From Microcebus murinus (Eukaryota; Chordata; Mammalia; Primates; Cheirogaleidae): a DNA stretch of 64,000 nt. The first letter of the stretch is position 1. The number at the start of each line of letters is the position of its first letter. The notes beneath the pieces are model-generated. The model was not told the DNA's origin and made no database searches. It saw only the letters and a list, made by a program, of their open reading frames with translations. A program made the translations under genes and the position numbers. The DNA lies in the NCBI RefSeq assembly GCF_040939455.1, contig NC_134119.1:13256501-13320500 (forward strand), given 5' to 3'. Positions 1 to 12,479 of the stretch are shown one piece after another.

Positions 1-477
1 ATGCATTTTAGTTTAGAAAGAAACTTGTTATCATGACCCTAAAGGGGAAACCTGGCTTACTCACCGTAAATGGAAGGTGACCACGAAGACAAGCACATGC
101 ACTACTTTCCTACATGCACTACTTTCCTACGGCTGCTGTAAAAAATCAGCATTTTGACCGTTGATTCCCCTGCAGTTCTAGAGATCAGAGGCGTGGGCAG
201 GGCTGCCCTCCTGGAAGCTTCGCAGGAGAAGCCAGTTTCCTTGCCTGATTCAGCTCCCGGAGGCCACCTGCATTCCCTGGTGGTGGCCCCTGCCTCACGT
301 CACTCCAGCCTCTTCCTTCTGCCCTCACGCCTCCTATCACTCACTCTGACCCTTGTGATTACACTGGGGCCACTTAATCTCATCTGAAAGTCCCTTTTGC
401 CATAGAAGGTAACAGCCACAGGTTCTGGGGACTAGGATGTAGGCATCTTTGGGGGGCCATTCGTCATGCCACACTTG

Positions 478-838
478 CTCCTGCCCCACGGCCTTTGCAC
501 TTGCTGCTCCTCAGCCTGGAATTTCCTCTCCCCAGGCTCTTTCATGGCTGGCTCTTTTGCAGCATTCAGTTTCTACTTCCAGTGCCAGACAGATCTTCTC
601 TGACCATTTTATCTAAAATAAGCCAAGATGCCCACCACACACTCATTCCACATTCCATGACTCTGTTGCAGTTTTAAATAGGATTTATCATTAGCTAAAA
701 TCATCTTATGTACGATTTTTGATGCTTCTTCCCCAACTAGGACACAAGCTCCATGAGAGCCACTGCCACGTCCCCTTGCACCTGGAGCACAGCTTGAAGG
801 GCAGATGCTCAGCTAAGTGTTTTTTAATGAATACCTGA
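478..838 (+). repeat. LINE L2 3' region
   Basis: It shows the L2 signature in sense order: a GCCTTTGCACTTGCTGCTCC stretch, then TCTGACCATTTTATCTAAAATA, then an AAGCTCCATGAGAGC stretch near the 3' end. It is old and diverged. Confidence 0.75.
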
Positions 839-904
839 GCATGTGTGAACTTTGAGCACACTCCCACATTTCCTCCCTAAAATACATTCTCCCTGTTTTG
901 ATAA

Positions 905-1010
905 ATTGATAAATGAAGACTCAAAGGGAAGTGATTTGTCCAAGGTCACACTGCTAATTAGTGGCAGGGTTGGTATTCGAACCCAGGACTGTCTGATTCA
1001 AGAAACCAAA
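905..1010 (-). repeat. MIR fragment
   Basis: CCAAGGTCACACTGCTAATT followed by a GGTATTCGAACCCAGGACTG stretch is the reverse complement of the MIR core. Confidence 0.75.
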
Positions 1011-1582
1011 ATCTTTACCATTTTACTCACTGAGTCTGTCTTCATGGCAACTAACAACATAAAAATAAAATACTTTATTAGGAAAAGAAGCTTAAGGCGG
1101 ATGATAATCAGATTTCTTTTTTTGGGTAGACACCTGATTTAAAACTGTTGGTATCCACTTGTAATGAAGCGAATGATTCGTGTAATGAAATCACACTGGC
1201 AAACTTGGAAGAAACCCCAGCAGCTGCTGTATAAAACCCAGCGCCAATGCCTGTCCCCCGTCTCAGGCTGGCTTTCCTGTCTAATAACTGCCGGCCTCTC
1301 CAGGGGAGGCAAGGAAGGCCCAGGGGTGGGAAAGGTTCTCTCCTTGTGGCCTCTGAGCATCTGTGGCTTTAATTGCCTAGACTTGATATGGAAAAAGAGA
1401 AGTTAGCCGGTAAATCCCTTCCTTCTCAGCTGCCATCCCCTCTGCCGCCTCCCAAGGCCAGGAGTGGCTGTGTGGGAACCAGACACCTTGGCTGACATCG
1501 GAAATCGGCTCATTTTAGCCGGCCCTGCACGGCTCAGAATCCTTTTTCTGTCCTGCCAGCCATTCTCCCCCCACTTGAATGT

Positions 1583-1931
<349 letters not shown>

Positions 1932-2898
1932 AACTTTGCAAAATGTCATCCTCGGAGCCAAAAGAAGCGTGTTGTGGAAAGACGTACTTGAGGGCTTCTT
2001 TAGATCCGTTATCAAATGTTATCAAATGCAACCTTTCCAAACACAATTTTCAGGGGGAAAAAAAGCTACTGTCTCTGAATAACGTCTTGGTCTCCAAGGT
2101 CAGGTTGCTTCCCAGAGGCCGGGGTCCCTGTTCTTGCCCGGGGTCTCTTGGGTGGGGCACCGGCCAGGCCTTCCAGGTGAGACGAGGGAGGCGCAGCCTC
2201 CACTCTGAGGGGCTTGAGTCCTGCACCCGACGCCAGACTCGCCTGCCTGGGCCCTCCCGACTGCCTGCTTATTGTTCCAGCTCCAAGCACAGCCCTGGGG
2301 CTGCCCGAGGACGACAGTCTGGGCAGCTCCAGCGAGGCATCGAAGGAAATCAGCCGACCTGCTTTTGTGCTCCTCCCGAGGCATTTTCTTTTTTTTCTTA
2401 TTTTTGAGACAGTACCTTGCTCTGTAGCCGGGGCTGGAGCACGGTGGTGTCATCCTCGCTGAGGGCCTGAGCCAACAAGGAGGCGTTTTCTTTTCTTTTT
2501 TTTTATTATTTTTTTTTTTATTTTTTAAATGATGCAACATGCTAGGAATCTTTTCTTTTTTAGTCAACTGATCTGGGACTTTAAAGGAGGCGTTTTCTTA
2601 AGGAACTTGCACAACAAGCAGAGGTGATGTTTGGCATTTGGGAAGGGGTCTTCGATACTCTTGTGCTAGCAATTGCCCCCGTAACTGTCATTCAGCTGGG
2701 AACTCTTAGCTTGAGGTGCATTTCTGAAAAATTTCTGCCGGCATGGTTAACAAATTCACTAGTTAATTCACTTTTTTTTTTTTTTTTTAAAGATTCAGCC
2801 CAATTTATTTTAGGGGAACTGATGGGCGCATGAACAGTGCTTTTGCTTGTTTACAAAATGCCACTAGAATGAAAAATGTGAGCATTCTACCCTACAGA

Positions 2899-3116
2899 GG
2901 AGGGTTTTTCAACCTTGGTACTGTTGGCATTTTGAGCCAGATCATTCTCTGTCGTGGGACCATCCTGTGCACTGTGGGATGTTTGGCAGTCACCCTGTCC
3001 ACCACCCACTAGATGTCACTAGCACCCCCGCCCCGTTGTCACTGTCATAAATGTCTCCGGACCTTGCCCCACATCCGCTGAGGGCAAAACCCCCCCTTGC
3101 TGAGAACCGCTGCTCT
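2899..3116. repeat. MER20 (hAT-Charlie DNA transposon)
   Basis: The element runs from a TTTTTCAACCTTGG end, through CCCACTAGATGTCACTAGCA, to CTTGCTGAGAACC, the typical MER20 layout with inverted ends. Confidence 0.8.
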
Positions 3117-3119
3117 AAA

Positions 3120-3240
3120 TGATTTTAAAATAATGAAGCAGCTTGGTCCTAAATGCTAGTAAATTAACTTTGTAATTATAGAGCGGGCAACCTTATTAAC
3201 GAAACTAGCTTTCTAATTAAGACATGAGCTAAATTAAAAA
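3120..3240. promoter_or_regulatory. Candidate conserved AT-rich element
   Basis: A repeat-free block has several TAATTA/TTAATT cores (AGTAAATTAACTTTGTAATT, TTTCTAATTAAGAC) of the kind bound by homeodomain proteins. Regulatory function is inference only. Confidence 0.25.
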
Positions 3241-3344
3241 AAAAAGAAATCTGAATCTCCCCACCTGTGGAGCGGGAGGTGCGGCTGTCCCACCCCCGGG
3301 GGCGTGTGACTCAGGAGGCAGGAACCACCCTGCAGCCAGACACC

Positions 3345-3500
3345 TGGCTGCAAATCCGGGCTCTGCCCTTACTAGAAGGTGTGTGACTTGGGGCTGGGCA
3401 CTTAACCTCGGGCTGCCCGCTTCCTCACCTGGGTGAGGTGGGAACCCGCAGCAGCTGACGGGCTGGTGACGGCGAGTTAGGGAGCTGAGGGGAGGAAAGC
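3345..3500 (+). repeat. MIR
   Basis: GGGCTCTGCCCTTACTAGAA followed by a GTGTGACTTGGGGC and CTTAACCTCGGGCTGCC layout matches the sense MIR core. Confidence 0.6.
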
Positions 3501-3542
3501 ACTTGAGACGGTGGCCTGGCTGCGCAAACACCACAGGCGGGT

Positions 3543-3707
3543 CAGTCATTCTTATTGCTGTTCTTTTTTTTTTTTTTTAGATGGGATCTTGCTATGCTGC
3601 CCAGGCTGGTCTCAAATTCCTGGTCTCAAGTGATCCTCCTGCCTCAGCCCTCGAAATGCTGGGATTACAAGAGTGAGCTGTCACCGCCCAGCACAGTCAT
3701 TCTTATT
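3543..3707 (-). repeat. Free Alu monomer (FRAM-like) with 14-bp target duplication
   Basis: A single Alu-type right monomer in reverse orientation at about 3557-3693 is flanked by perfect copies of CAGTCATTCTTATT at 3543-3556 and 3694-3707. The short length and complete duplication show it inserted as a monomer rather than being a broken dimer. Confidence 0.85.
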
Positions 3708-4088
3708 CACAGAGTCGCTCTCTGGGGCCTCACTGGCCGCATCTAGCATCTGCGCTTGGCTGTCCCTTCCTCGGGTGCCGCCTGAAGGGAAGGCCGGGGA
3801 GGCGTCTGTCTTGGCACTTTGTGATCCCAGGTCCTTTCCTCTCCTCTCAGCTCCCGGACAGCGGGCGGGCCGGGCTGCGTGTCGGCAGGGACCCTGTCTG
3901 GGCTTGCACACGGTCGCTGCAGAGGGCAGACCTGCCCGCTCTGGGGACGGCTCACGATTGCAGACAGCTTGCTGCCTGCCTTGCCCACGCTGCTTCTGTG
4001 TCATTACCCTGACGTCCCAAACTTGGGGGCAGTGTGCTTCTGCACCTCTCCTGGAAAGGAGATCTGCACCCCTCCGCTTCTCTTTTAA

Positions 4089-4093
<5 letters not shown>

Positions 4094-4132
<39 letters not shown>
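4094..4132. repeat. (AC)n microsatellite
   Basis: About 19 uninterrupted AC units. It creates spurious open frames rich in His-Thr or Cys-Val. Confidence 0.98.
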
Positions 4133-4135
<3 letters not shown>

Positions 4136-4169
4136 CCAATCAAAGCCATCACACCATCCAAGCCAACTG

Positions 4170-4470
4170 AGCCTTTAAAAAATCACTGCCAAGTAGCTGT
4201 TTACAAGCTGAACAAATAATTACTCTGCCACAAGGAAGAAAAGTATTAATTAAAGCTATTCATTAAACCAGCTTCCCTATTCTGTGGGGTTTATCTGTTA
4301 GAAGTGTCAGCCAAAGGTTAGGGGCGGATTAACACACAATGGAGAGCTTTGCCAGTTAAATCTCCTCCTTGTGGTTAGCTTTTAATAATAAAGTTGTCAT
4401 TAAAAGAAAGAATTTAATGGTTTTAATTGGGTTTAATTACTTGGAAACTCTTGGAAGGCAGATCAGCTTG
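4170..4470. promoter_or_regulatory. Candidate intronic enhancer, homeodomain-motif rich
   Basis: Repeat-free AT-rich sequence with many TAAT/ATTA cores: AAGTATTAATTAAAGC, TATTCATTAAACC, GGCGGATTAACAC, AATTTAATGGTTTTAATT and GGGTTTAATTACTTGG. The density and lack of repeat ancestry resemble conserved noncoding elements in developmental genes. Conservation was not tested. Confidence 0.35.
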
Positions 4471-5224
4471 TTGAAAAAAATTTTTTTTAGAGGAAGACAA
4501 GAAAATGATGGTCATAAAGAAAAAATGAGTTGATTCACATGTTTAAACAGTAAAGTGAAAAAAAAAAAACTTGGCTCCTTTGACAGTTTCACAGGAGAAC
4601 ACAGAAAATAGGACCGATCATCTTAGCTCAGCAAATGGGTCTGTTTGTACTAACAAGAAGTGAACCGAAAGACTGTAGGAGAAGTTCTGTCATCGCTGAA
4701 TCACAAGAGTCAAACTGACAACAAATGATGAAATCATGGTCAAATTTAAGAGAACAGAGATGTCTAAACTGGTTCCTCTTTTGGGGTTTTATGCAACTAT
4801 TTAGCATCTTAGTTTATTCTTTCTTTTTTTTATCCTTTGAAGAATGTTCTTTTGGCTGGAGATGTCTAGCAGCTTTTAAAGCATTACACTAGGGTATAAA
4901 TTTGAAGGCAAAAAATAACAAATAAATAGGTAAACGGAGCTGTGAACGCTGAGCAGGGTGACCGGCCATCCTGATTTGCCTGGGACTGAGGGGCTCCTGG
5001 GTTGTGGGATTTTAGTGCTAAAACTGGACAAACATGCATGAGACGATCACCCTAACACAAGTCACCACCTGGGACCAAGGAGCATTTGATAACATGGGAG
5101 ACCCGTGTGTTTAGGGAAGTTCACACCAAGGGCTACGACCAGGGCTTGACACCCAGCAAGTGTCTACTACTCCATCTGCACTGACGACGTCCTTGTCAAA
5201 ACTGTGTGTCTTCTGCTTGTTAGC

Positions 5225-5775
5225 AGTGTAAGAAACGGAAATTATAAGAAAAGCTCAAAGCCAACAGCTTATTTTACCTTCTGTCCCCCCAGCTTGCTTG
5301 CTTACAATATGTAGCTGAAGTGAAGCCATGACAGGCTTCAGCAGGTGCTGGGACTCAGAAGGCCGCAACCGCAGGTCATTTCCTGATAAGAGGTCGGTCC
5401 AAAAGCTCCAGGACGGGATGGGGGAGGGGGCCAAACTATGATGACTCTGCAGTAAAATGCAGAGGAAAAGCCCTAACCCCAGAACCAATCAGGTAGCAGC
5501 TCGGGACCAACCAGAGCCAACCAGTAAAGAGCTGCAAGAAAATGCGGCGGGTACTTAAGAAAGGCCTGTAGCCTAAGGGGGGGTCCTAGTCAGAATAGAG
5601 GCCACTGCAATTGTCGCTCTGAGACTCGGACCCTAGCTCGAGCTAGTCAATAAAACTCCTTTTGATGATTTCAGCCTCAGTGACTCTGTCTCTGTCCTGT
5701 GGTACTGCGGTTTCCCGCTCTAACGAGCAGTAGAGTCGTACGTCGCACGCCTCCCTTGGACAGGACGTGTTACAC
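5225..5775 (+). mobile_element. Probable solo LTR, gammaretrovirus-like (ERV1 class)
   Basis: The segment has LTR-type signals in the right order: a CCAAT box at 5485-5489, a weak TATA-like CTTAAG near 5555, a polyadenylation signal AATAAA at 5649-5654, then a short U5-like stretch with CAGTGACTCTGTCTCTG. No internal gag, pol or env sequence adjoins it, so it looks like a solo LTR in antisense to EYA2. Boundaries are uncertain and I could not identify a clean target duplication. Confidence 0.6.
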
Positions 5776-5869
5776 AACCAGCAACTTGTTTCTAACGGTG
5801 CAGTTCTTTAAAAGACACGGCCATTCATTTACTCTACAAAAGCTGCTCACGACGTAGCCGGTACGGTTC

Positions 5870-6010
5870 CACACACTTGCCATGTGTTCACTCACGCAAT
5901 CCTCCCCCAGGGACCCTACCAGGTAATATGATTGCTATTATGCCCATGCGGGAAAGTACTCATTTGAGGTCATGTGGCTAGGAAGCGGAGCTGGCTCTGA
6001 ACTTGAGCAT
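5870..6010 (-). repeat. MIR
   Basis: A reverse-complement MIR is seen in ACTCACGCAATCCTCCCCCA, GATTGCTATTATGCCCATGC and GTCATGTGGCTAGGAAGCGG. Confidence 0.6.
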
Positions 6011-6039
6011 TCTGGCTCTTGAGCAGCCCAGGCTCTAGA

Positions 6040-6285
6040 CCAGAGATGGCCAACTTTCCCTGTAAAGGGCTAGAAAGCAAATATTTTAGGCTCTGTGGCC
6101 CATATGGTTTCCATCACAACTACCCAACTCTGCTGCCGTAGCCTGAAAGCAGCCATAGACAATATGTAAATGAATGGGCATGGCTGTGTTACAATAAAAC
6201 TTTATTTAAAAAAAAACAGGTGGTGGGCCAGACAGATTTGGACCACGGGATGGATGCAGTTTGCCGACACCTGCTCTAGGCCGCT
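6040..6285. repeat. hAT-type nonautonomous DNA transposon
   Basis: Ends GGCCAACTTTCCCTG and CAGTTTGCCGACACCTGCTC enclose TGTAAAGGGCTAGAAAGCAA and AAAGCAGCCATAGACAATAT, a common mammalian hAT short element. The exact family was not resolved. Confidence 0.65.
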
Positions 6286-6790
6286 ATGCGATACTGTCTC
6301 CTTGCTCTCAGACACTGAAAGTCCCTTGTCACATGGAGCTTACATTCTAATGGAGGAGGAGGGCTGTGAAAAACTAAGAAACGGTTCATTTCAGACAGTG
6401 ACGAGGCTATGAAGAAAAGGAAACACGAGGATACGCTGGAGGGAGAGAGCAGCGGGGGGACGGATTGAGCGTGTCTGTGTGCATGTGATTTGGGAAGGGC
6501 TGCTAGAGAGGGGGTGGTCAGAGAAGCCCTCTCCGAGGGGGTGACATCCGAGCGAAGGCCAGGGGATGACCTGGGGGAGGGAACAGCCAGCGCAAAGGCT
6601 CTGAGGCAGCAGCAAGCTTAGTGTGTTTGAGAAGCAGAAAGAGGGCCAGAGTAGAGCGGGTGTAATAAGTAAGTGGGAGAGGGAGGATTTGCCAGGCAGG
6701 TGAATCAGACAATTTAGGGGATTCTAGGCCATGGGCAAGAGTTTGAATTTGATTCAGTGTATTGGAAGCTGGAGGGCAGTTTCCAGCAGG
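6285..6790 (-). repeat. LINE L2, inverted
   Basis: Reverse L2 shows as CATGGAGCTTACATTCTAAT, then GGGTGGTCAGAGAAGCCCTC, then AACAGCCAGCGCAAAGGCTC. It extends to the region of TTGAATTTGATTCAGTG. Confidence 0.7.
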
Positions 6791-6874
6791 GCAAATGAGG
6801 AGGTCTCATTTATGTCCGAAACAGATCACTCAGGCTGCCTTCATGGCACTGCGTCATCCTGTCCAGTCAAAAAC

Positions 6875-6965
6875 TCAGAGAGCTGGGCATCATTATTACA
6901 CCCATTTTGCAGATGAGAACCGAGGCTCAGCGAATCCCCCACCTAGTAAGTGACAGGACCGGGCC
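6875..6965 (-). repeat. MIR fragment
   Basis: ATTATTACACCCATTTTGCA then GATGAGAACCGAGGCTCAGC is the reverse complement of the MIR 3' half. Confidence 0.6.
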
Positions 6966-7479
6966 CAGTCTCATTCTCTCCTCCTGTGCCACTCAGCCCT
7001 AGGAGACACAACTGTGGTTGCCTGAGTACCATCGTCTCTCAGCCTGAAGGCTTCTTTGTGTTGAGGATAAGGAAAGCAGTACTGGGCCCAAGTCAACTGG
7101 CCTGGTTTTAGTCTGCAGAGAAGCTAAACCACTTACAAACACTGTGATGGAGCGTCACCGTGTGATGGAACAGTGACGGAACCTAAGGAATGGGAGGAGG
7201 AGAGGAGAGAACAAACCACCCTTTTGAAAAGCCAATCAATGAATAAAGCAAGATTTGTAGTATGCTTGACGGTAGGGCTGCTGTGTACAGCTGCACAGGT
7301 TGTGCACTGCATAACTCCAGGGGTATCACTCACATAGACCACGGTGAAAGTAGCATCCCCTAGAGCTGGGCGATATACATTCTGCACCACAGTGTGCTCT
7401 GCCAGGAGGTGATGAATATTACAGAAAAAAAAAATAAAGCAAAGAATTTGTGTTGTGTGGGCCGTGCAGGAGGTGTCGC

Positions 7480-7835
7480 AGTTGTATCGGGTGCTCAGGG
7501 AGGTCCTCACGGAGAGGGTGGCATTAGAGTAGACCTGCAGGAGGAGAGGGAAACAGCCACGTGTGTATCTGGAGGAGGAACATTTCAGACAGAGGGAAGC
7601 AAGTCTGCGAAGGGCCTGAAGCAGGAGCATGCCTGGCAGGTCTGGGTGCCATTGAGGAGGCCGTGTGGCTGGGGCAGAGGGAGGGAGGGAAGGGACACTA
7701 GGAGATGAGGGCATGGGGTGACAGGGGCCAGATCTCACAGGGCCACATCTAAGGGCATGGGGTCTGATAACTGAGCCAGAGGATTACATTTCAAACGTTT
7801 AATGAGCACCTACTATATGCTGGGTAAGACCACGA
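7480..7835 (-). repeat. LINE L2, inverted
   Basis: GGGAGGTCCTCACGGAGAGG, CATTTCAGACAGAGGGAAGC and GCGAAGGGCCTGAAGCAGGA follow the reverse L2 consensus. A separate ATGAGCACCTACTATATGCT motif at about 7800-7825 marks another L2 or MIR end. Confidence 0.65.
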
Positions 7836-8092
7836 GGTCTCCTGGCCTCCACGTGGCTTGCAATATGCATCTTAAACCCAGCGTCTGCTGTTCTTATCTT
7901 GTTCTTGCAGAGCCTAAGCGGTTCACGTGAGAGAATGAGCAAAATGGCCCAGGTGAGACGCACGGCCTTGTTGGTCTTTCATTTTCCAATTCTTGATACA
8001 AGAAACATTGACCTTTCTCTTCAATTCTCCTTAGAGAAGACACCAGTGCAAGGGGGTTAGTAATGACGACTGGTGTTTGACCTCAGCGTTAA

Positions 8093-8621
<529 letters not shown>

Positions 8622-8804
8622 ATGTGAAATCTTCTAATTTTAAATGCTGGCAACTCATTTAAAAATGTAAGAAAAAGAATATGTTTAAGAGCCAGGTGTG
8701 GCCTGCAGGCCTGCCCACACCTGAGTGGTAACTGGCCTAGGAGGGAACCAGGGTGGATCGAGGGTTTGAAGGTTGGCCGTGGAGCTTGGGGGCCTGCAGT
8801 CAGG

Positions 8805-9005
8805 TGACAGAGTGGCTTAATATGGACTTCGGGGTTCTGGGGCTGACCCCCTCTCTGCCACTTCCCAGCGTGGCAGTCTTAGGCACGGCCTCTGTGTCCT
8901 TCTAGGTGGAAGGGGATCACCGTGTCTAGCTTGCGGGTTTGTCTTGAGGACCAAGGAGATGACCCACGTAATGAGTGTGACCCAGTGCTAGGCTCGGGGA
9001 CGGAG
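8805..9005 (+). repeat. MIR
   Basis: CCCTCTCTGCCACTTCCCAG, then a TCTTAGGCACGGCCTCTGTG stretch and AGTGTGACCCAGTGCTAGGC, follow the sense MIR layout. Confidence 0.55.
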
Positions 9006-9097
9006 TCTCACGTTTCATCCCGACGGTTGAAGGTTGCTGGGTATGGGTTATATGCTACAGACCATAGTAAGTCGTCGTAAACGTCAATACTTCATTT

Positions 9098-9480
9098 TTG
9101 TTTTTTAGCGCTACACACTCTGTAAACTTGACAATGAGTCAGATGGATCAATGCCTTGTAAACCACCAACCTCCAAAACCCACCCAAGATGAAATAGCTA
9201 CAACTATTAAAGAACCTGAATTCAAAATTAAAAACCTCCTCCCTGCAGCCCCTCCCGAGTCTCCAGGGCCAGATGGTTTCACTGAAGACTGCCACACCGA
9301 ACACTTCCCGGAGACTGAGCGCCAACGCTCCACAATCTCGTCCAGAAAACAAAGAGGAGGGAACGCTTTCTAACTCGTCCGATGAGGCCAGTATTGCCCC
9401 GACACCAAAACCAGTGCAGACAGTACAAAACAAAAACCAAGCACCAAGACACAAAAACCCACTTGAGTTTTCAAGTTAAG
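9098..9480 (+). repeat. L1 ORF2 fragment (broken)
   Basis: The coding strand resembles the L1 ORF2 stretch between endonuclease and reverse transcriptase, with TTCAAAATTAAAAACCTCCT, CCAGGGCCAGATGGTTTCAC and GAGGCCAGTATTGCCCCGAC. It is interrupted by frameshifts and is not functional. Confidence 0.75.
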
Positions 9481-9884
9481 CAATGTTCATCCTTTGCTAC
9501 CTCCGGGAAGCCCGTGCCTTCGAGAGCACCCGCAGTGCCCTTTGGGGGGCAGAGCGCGAGCCTCAGGCTTGTCCAGGGAGGCCAGTGGGGCAGGAGCTGC
9601 TGTTGCAATGTCACAGACACGCACACCGAGGCCCCAGAAGAAAAGTGACTCGCTCCAGGTCTTGGACCCGGGAAACGGGGCAGATGGGATTGGATCCGAG
9701 GCCTCCGGACCCCACGAACGTCACACCACCCAACGGGATCCCGGTGAGAAAAGGCACAAGAGCTACCACGGCAAGAAGCGACGTCCCACCCCAGCGGGCA
9801 CACGGGCTGCGGCCGCACGCAGCAAGCCTGGACTCAGCGGCCTAACAAAATGCTCCACCCAGGAGATTCGTTCTTTCCTTTTCA

Positions 9885-10318
9885 AAAATTGAGGTGAAAT
9901 CCACAAAACATAAAAGGATCATTTTGAAATGAACAATTCGGTGGCTTTTAGTACACAGTGTTGTGCAACCACCACCTACCTCTACCCGGTTCCCAAACAT
10001 TTTCATCGCCCCAAAAGGAAACCGCATACCCATGAAGTACTCGCACCCCCTTCCCGCTCCCCTCTGCCCCGGTAACTTCCAATCTGTGTGCTGTCTTTAT
10101 GGTTTGCCTAACCTGGATATTTCATAAAAACAGAATCACACAACATATGACCTTCTGCGTCTGGCTGCCTTCAGGCAGCCTAATATTTTTGAGGTGCATC
10201 CACGTTGCAGCATGCATTAGTACCCCCTTCCTTTTCATGGCCGAATAATATTCCCCACACAGGAATATCCTGCCATGCATTTATCCACTCATCGTTGATG
10301 GACATTTCCAACGAGATA
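9885..10318 (-). repeat. L1 3' end, inverted, cut by Alu
   Basis: Reverse L1 3' region: GGTGGCTTTTAGTACACAGT, GTTGTGCAACCACCACCTAC, GCCGAATAATATTCC and CATCGTTGATGGACATTTCC. The next Alu interrupts it. Confidence 0.8.
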
Positions 10319-10652
<334 letters not shown>

Positions 10653-11329
10653 CAAAGAGATTCTTAAACTGCAGATTCCCACTGTGAATTAGGTCCTGTC
10701 AGGAGACACACATCAGAGCTTCCCTGTCTGCCATCAGAGGGGCCGGAAAGTTCGAGACTTCTCAGTGCAGGTGTGGGAAACAGGTAAACAGTGAGGCGAA
10801 CACCTCCCACTCCCTTGTCAAAGCCAACCCCAAACACAATAGGCGCCCATACCTTTCTGCCATGCAGCAGGTGACACCTCATCACCGAAGGCTCATGGGA
10901 ATCCCAGCAATCTTTGGACTACCTCAAGGACCCTATTGTTGGCAAATTAAGTAGCATAAAAAGTGCAGGTGGGGAGTTGTGGGGAGACAGTGTCCCAACC
11001 TGCTAGTTAAGGTAAAGGAAAATTGGTCCCATTATTCAGGCTCCCAGGGTGCCTAGGATTTTTTTCACCACTTACCATTGTGAGCAGCAAGCCCTATATT
11101 TACGGAAGACAAAAGAGCTCCTCACTCTGACCCAACCGACAATTTGTTGTAGGTTTTGCATAGAGGATTTAAATCCATCTCATTTTGTTTCCTTTCAGAT
11201 GCCCGTCAGCATTCATTGAAAGGTGGGGCAAGAAGGGAGGGAAAAGTTGGCAAAGGACGTCTGGGGAAGAAGTCGGCATCTGTTAAATTTGTGGGCGGAA
11301 AATTAGGCGCACTCAGGAGTCTTAACTTG

Positions 11330-12240
11330 CTCTAAAACCTTCAACCCAAGTTGAGTGATTCTACTAGGAAATGGTCTCTCTCCAAGTGGCAGAGAGCACA
11401 GGGCTTCAAAGAATGTCCCTGCTAATGAGCACTTTTCTGACAACCCCAAACCATCTTTAAAATATATTTTATGTTGGAAATAATCCTTTAATGCTCTAAA
11501 ATAAATAAGCAGAGGCACTTGGCATGGAGGTCGCCCGGCTCAGGGAAGCACTATTATAAGGGATTAAGTCAACAAAGGGTACCACCCCCTGCCCAGCGCC
11601 CCTCAAACTATGTCATTCACCTCCACGACATCTTTCAAAGCTTTCCCAACTTCTCCCTCGCCCACACCCGCCAAAATGACAACTGCAGATGTTTGCTTCT
11701 TGCCCCCACTCCTTGCAGGATGGGATGAAGTGACAGGTGAGGTCACCCTCCGTCTCCCCCTTGTCCTGCAAAGAAAATAATCACTGCTCGAGAAGCCCAA
11801 TCAAAGCCACGTTTTCTTTATTAGCCACAAAGACTAAACACCTTTTACTTAACTGAAAAGAGAGCAGGAGGGGGAAGAAAAGATTTAAATACAAGGTTTA
11901 ACCCCCAGTGGGGGAAAGAAATCTCCAACTTCCTCAGAAAATCCTTTCCAAATTGTATTCATCTTGACCTAATCCACATCTACCGAGTGAATTAGGCAGT
12001 ATTTATTTTGAGAATCTATTTTATAGAGTTCCAAGGAGTCTGTTTTCCTTGGGCAGGGCCTGCGCTCCATTTCAGAGCTAGGGGCTGCCGGCGAGGGCCT
12101 GGCCGGGCCCTCCAACTTCCAAGGTGCTTGGCTCACGTGACCAGCAAAATGTAAATAAACACAGCTGAGCTCGGGAGAAATTGGAAGGTTTTCTCATTAA
12201 AGAAATAAAATAAACAGATGTCCTTAAGCACTTTGGCTTG
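11330..12240. promoter_or_regulatory. Repeat-poor block with forkhead/E-box cluster
   Basis: I see no repeat here. At about 12150-12170 the sequence AATGTAAATAAACACAGCTG combines a forkhead-type core (GTAAATAAACA) with an E-box CAGCTG, and AAATAAAATAAACAGATG follows at about 12205-12222. Regulatory function is inference. Confidence 0.3.
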
Positions 12241-12479
12241 TGTTTGTCAAAGGATGGAAAGCTCTAGAAGTCTGAGCGGCAGAAGTGAATTACAGACGCA
12301 TCGCGAGGTGGAAAGGGGGGGGACGAACAGAAAGCAAAGGAAAGAATCTGGGGTCCCCTGAACTGACTAATCGTCCTCCAGGGAGGGCACTTTTGATTTG
12401 AACCTTAGCAACTTCTACAAATAGTTTTTAACTGCTGGGCCATAAAACCTGGGTTTTTTATTTCTTCTCAGTTTGTAAA

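Noticed and set aside
3681..4139. Frames rich in CVCVCV or HTHTHT
   Set aside because: They are translations of the AC microsatellite.
7133..7738. 201-residue open frame on the minus strand
   Set aside because: It overlaps an inverted L2 copy, and the peptide is a translation of repeat and flanking DNA in an arbitrary frame.
9098..9373. Open frame with SPGPDGFTE motif
   Set aside because: It is an L1 ORF2 fragment without the rest of the reverse transcriptase.
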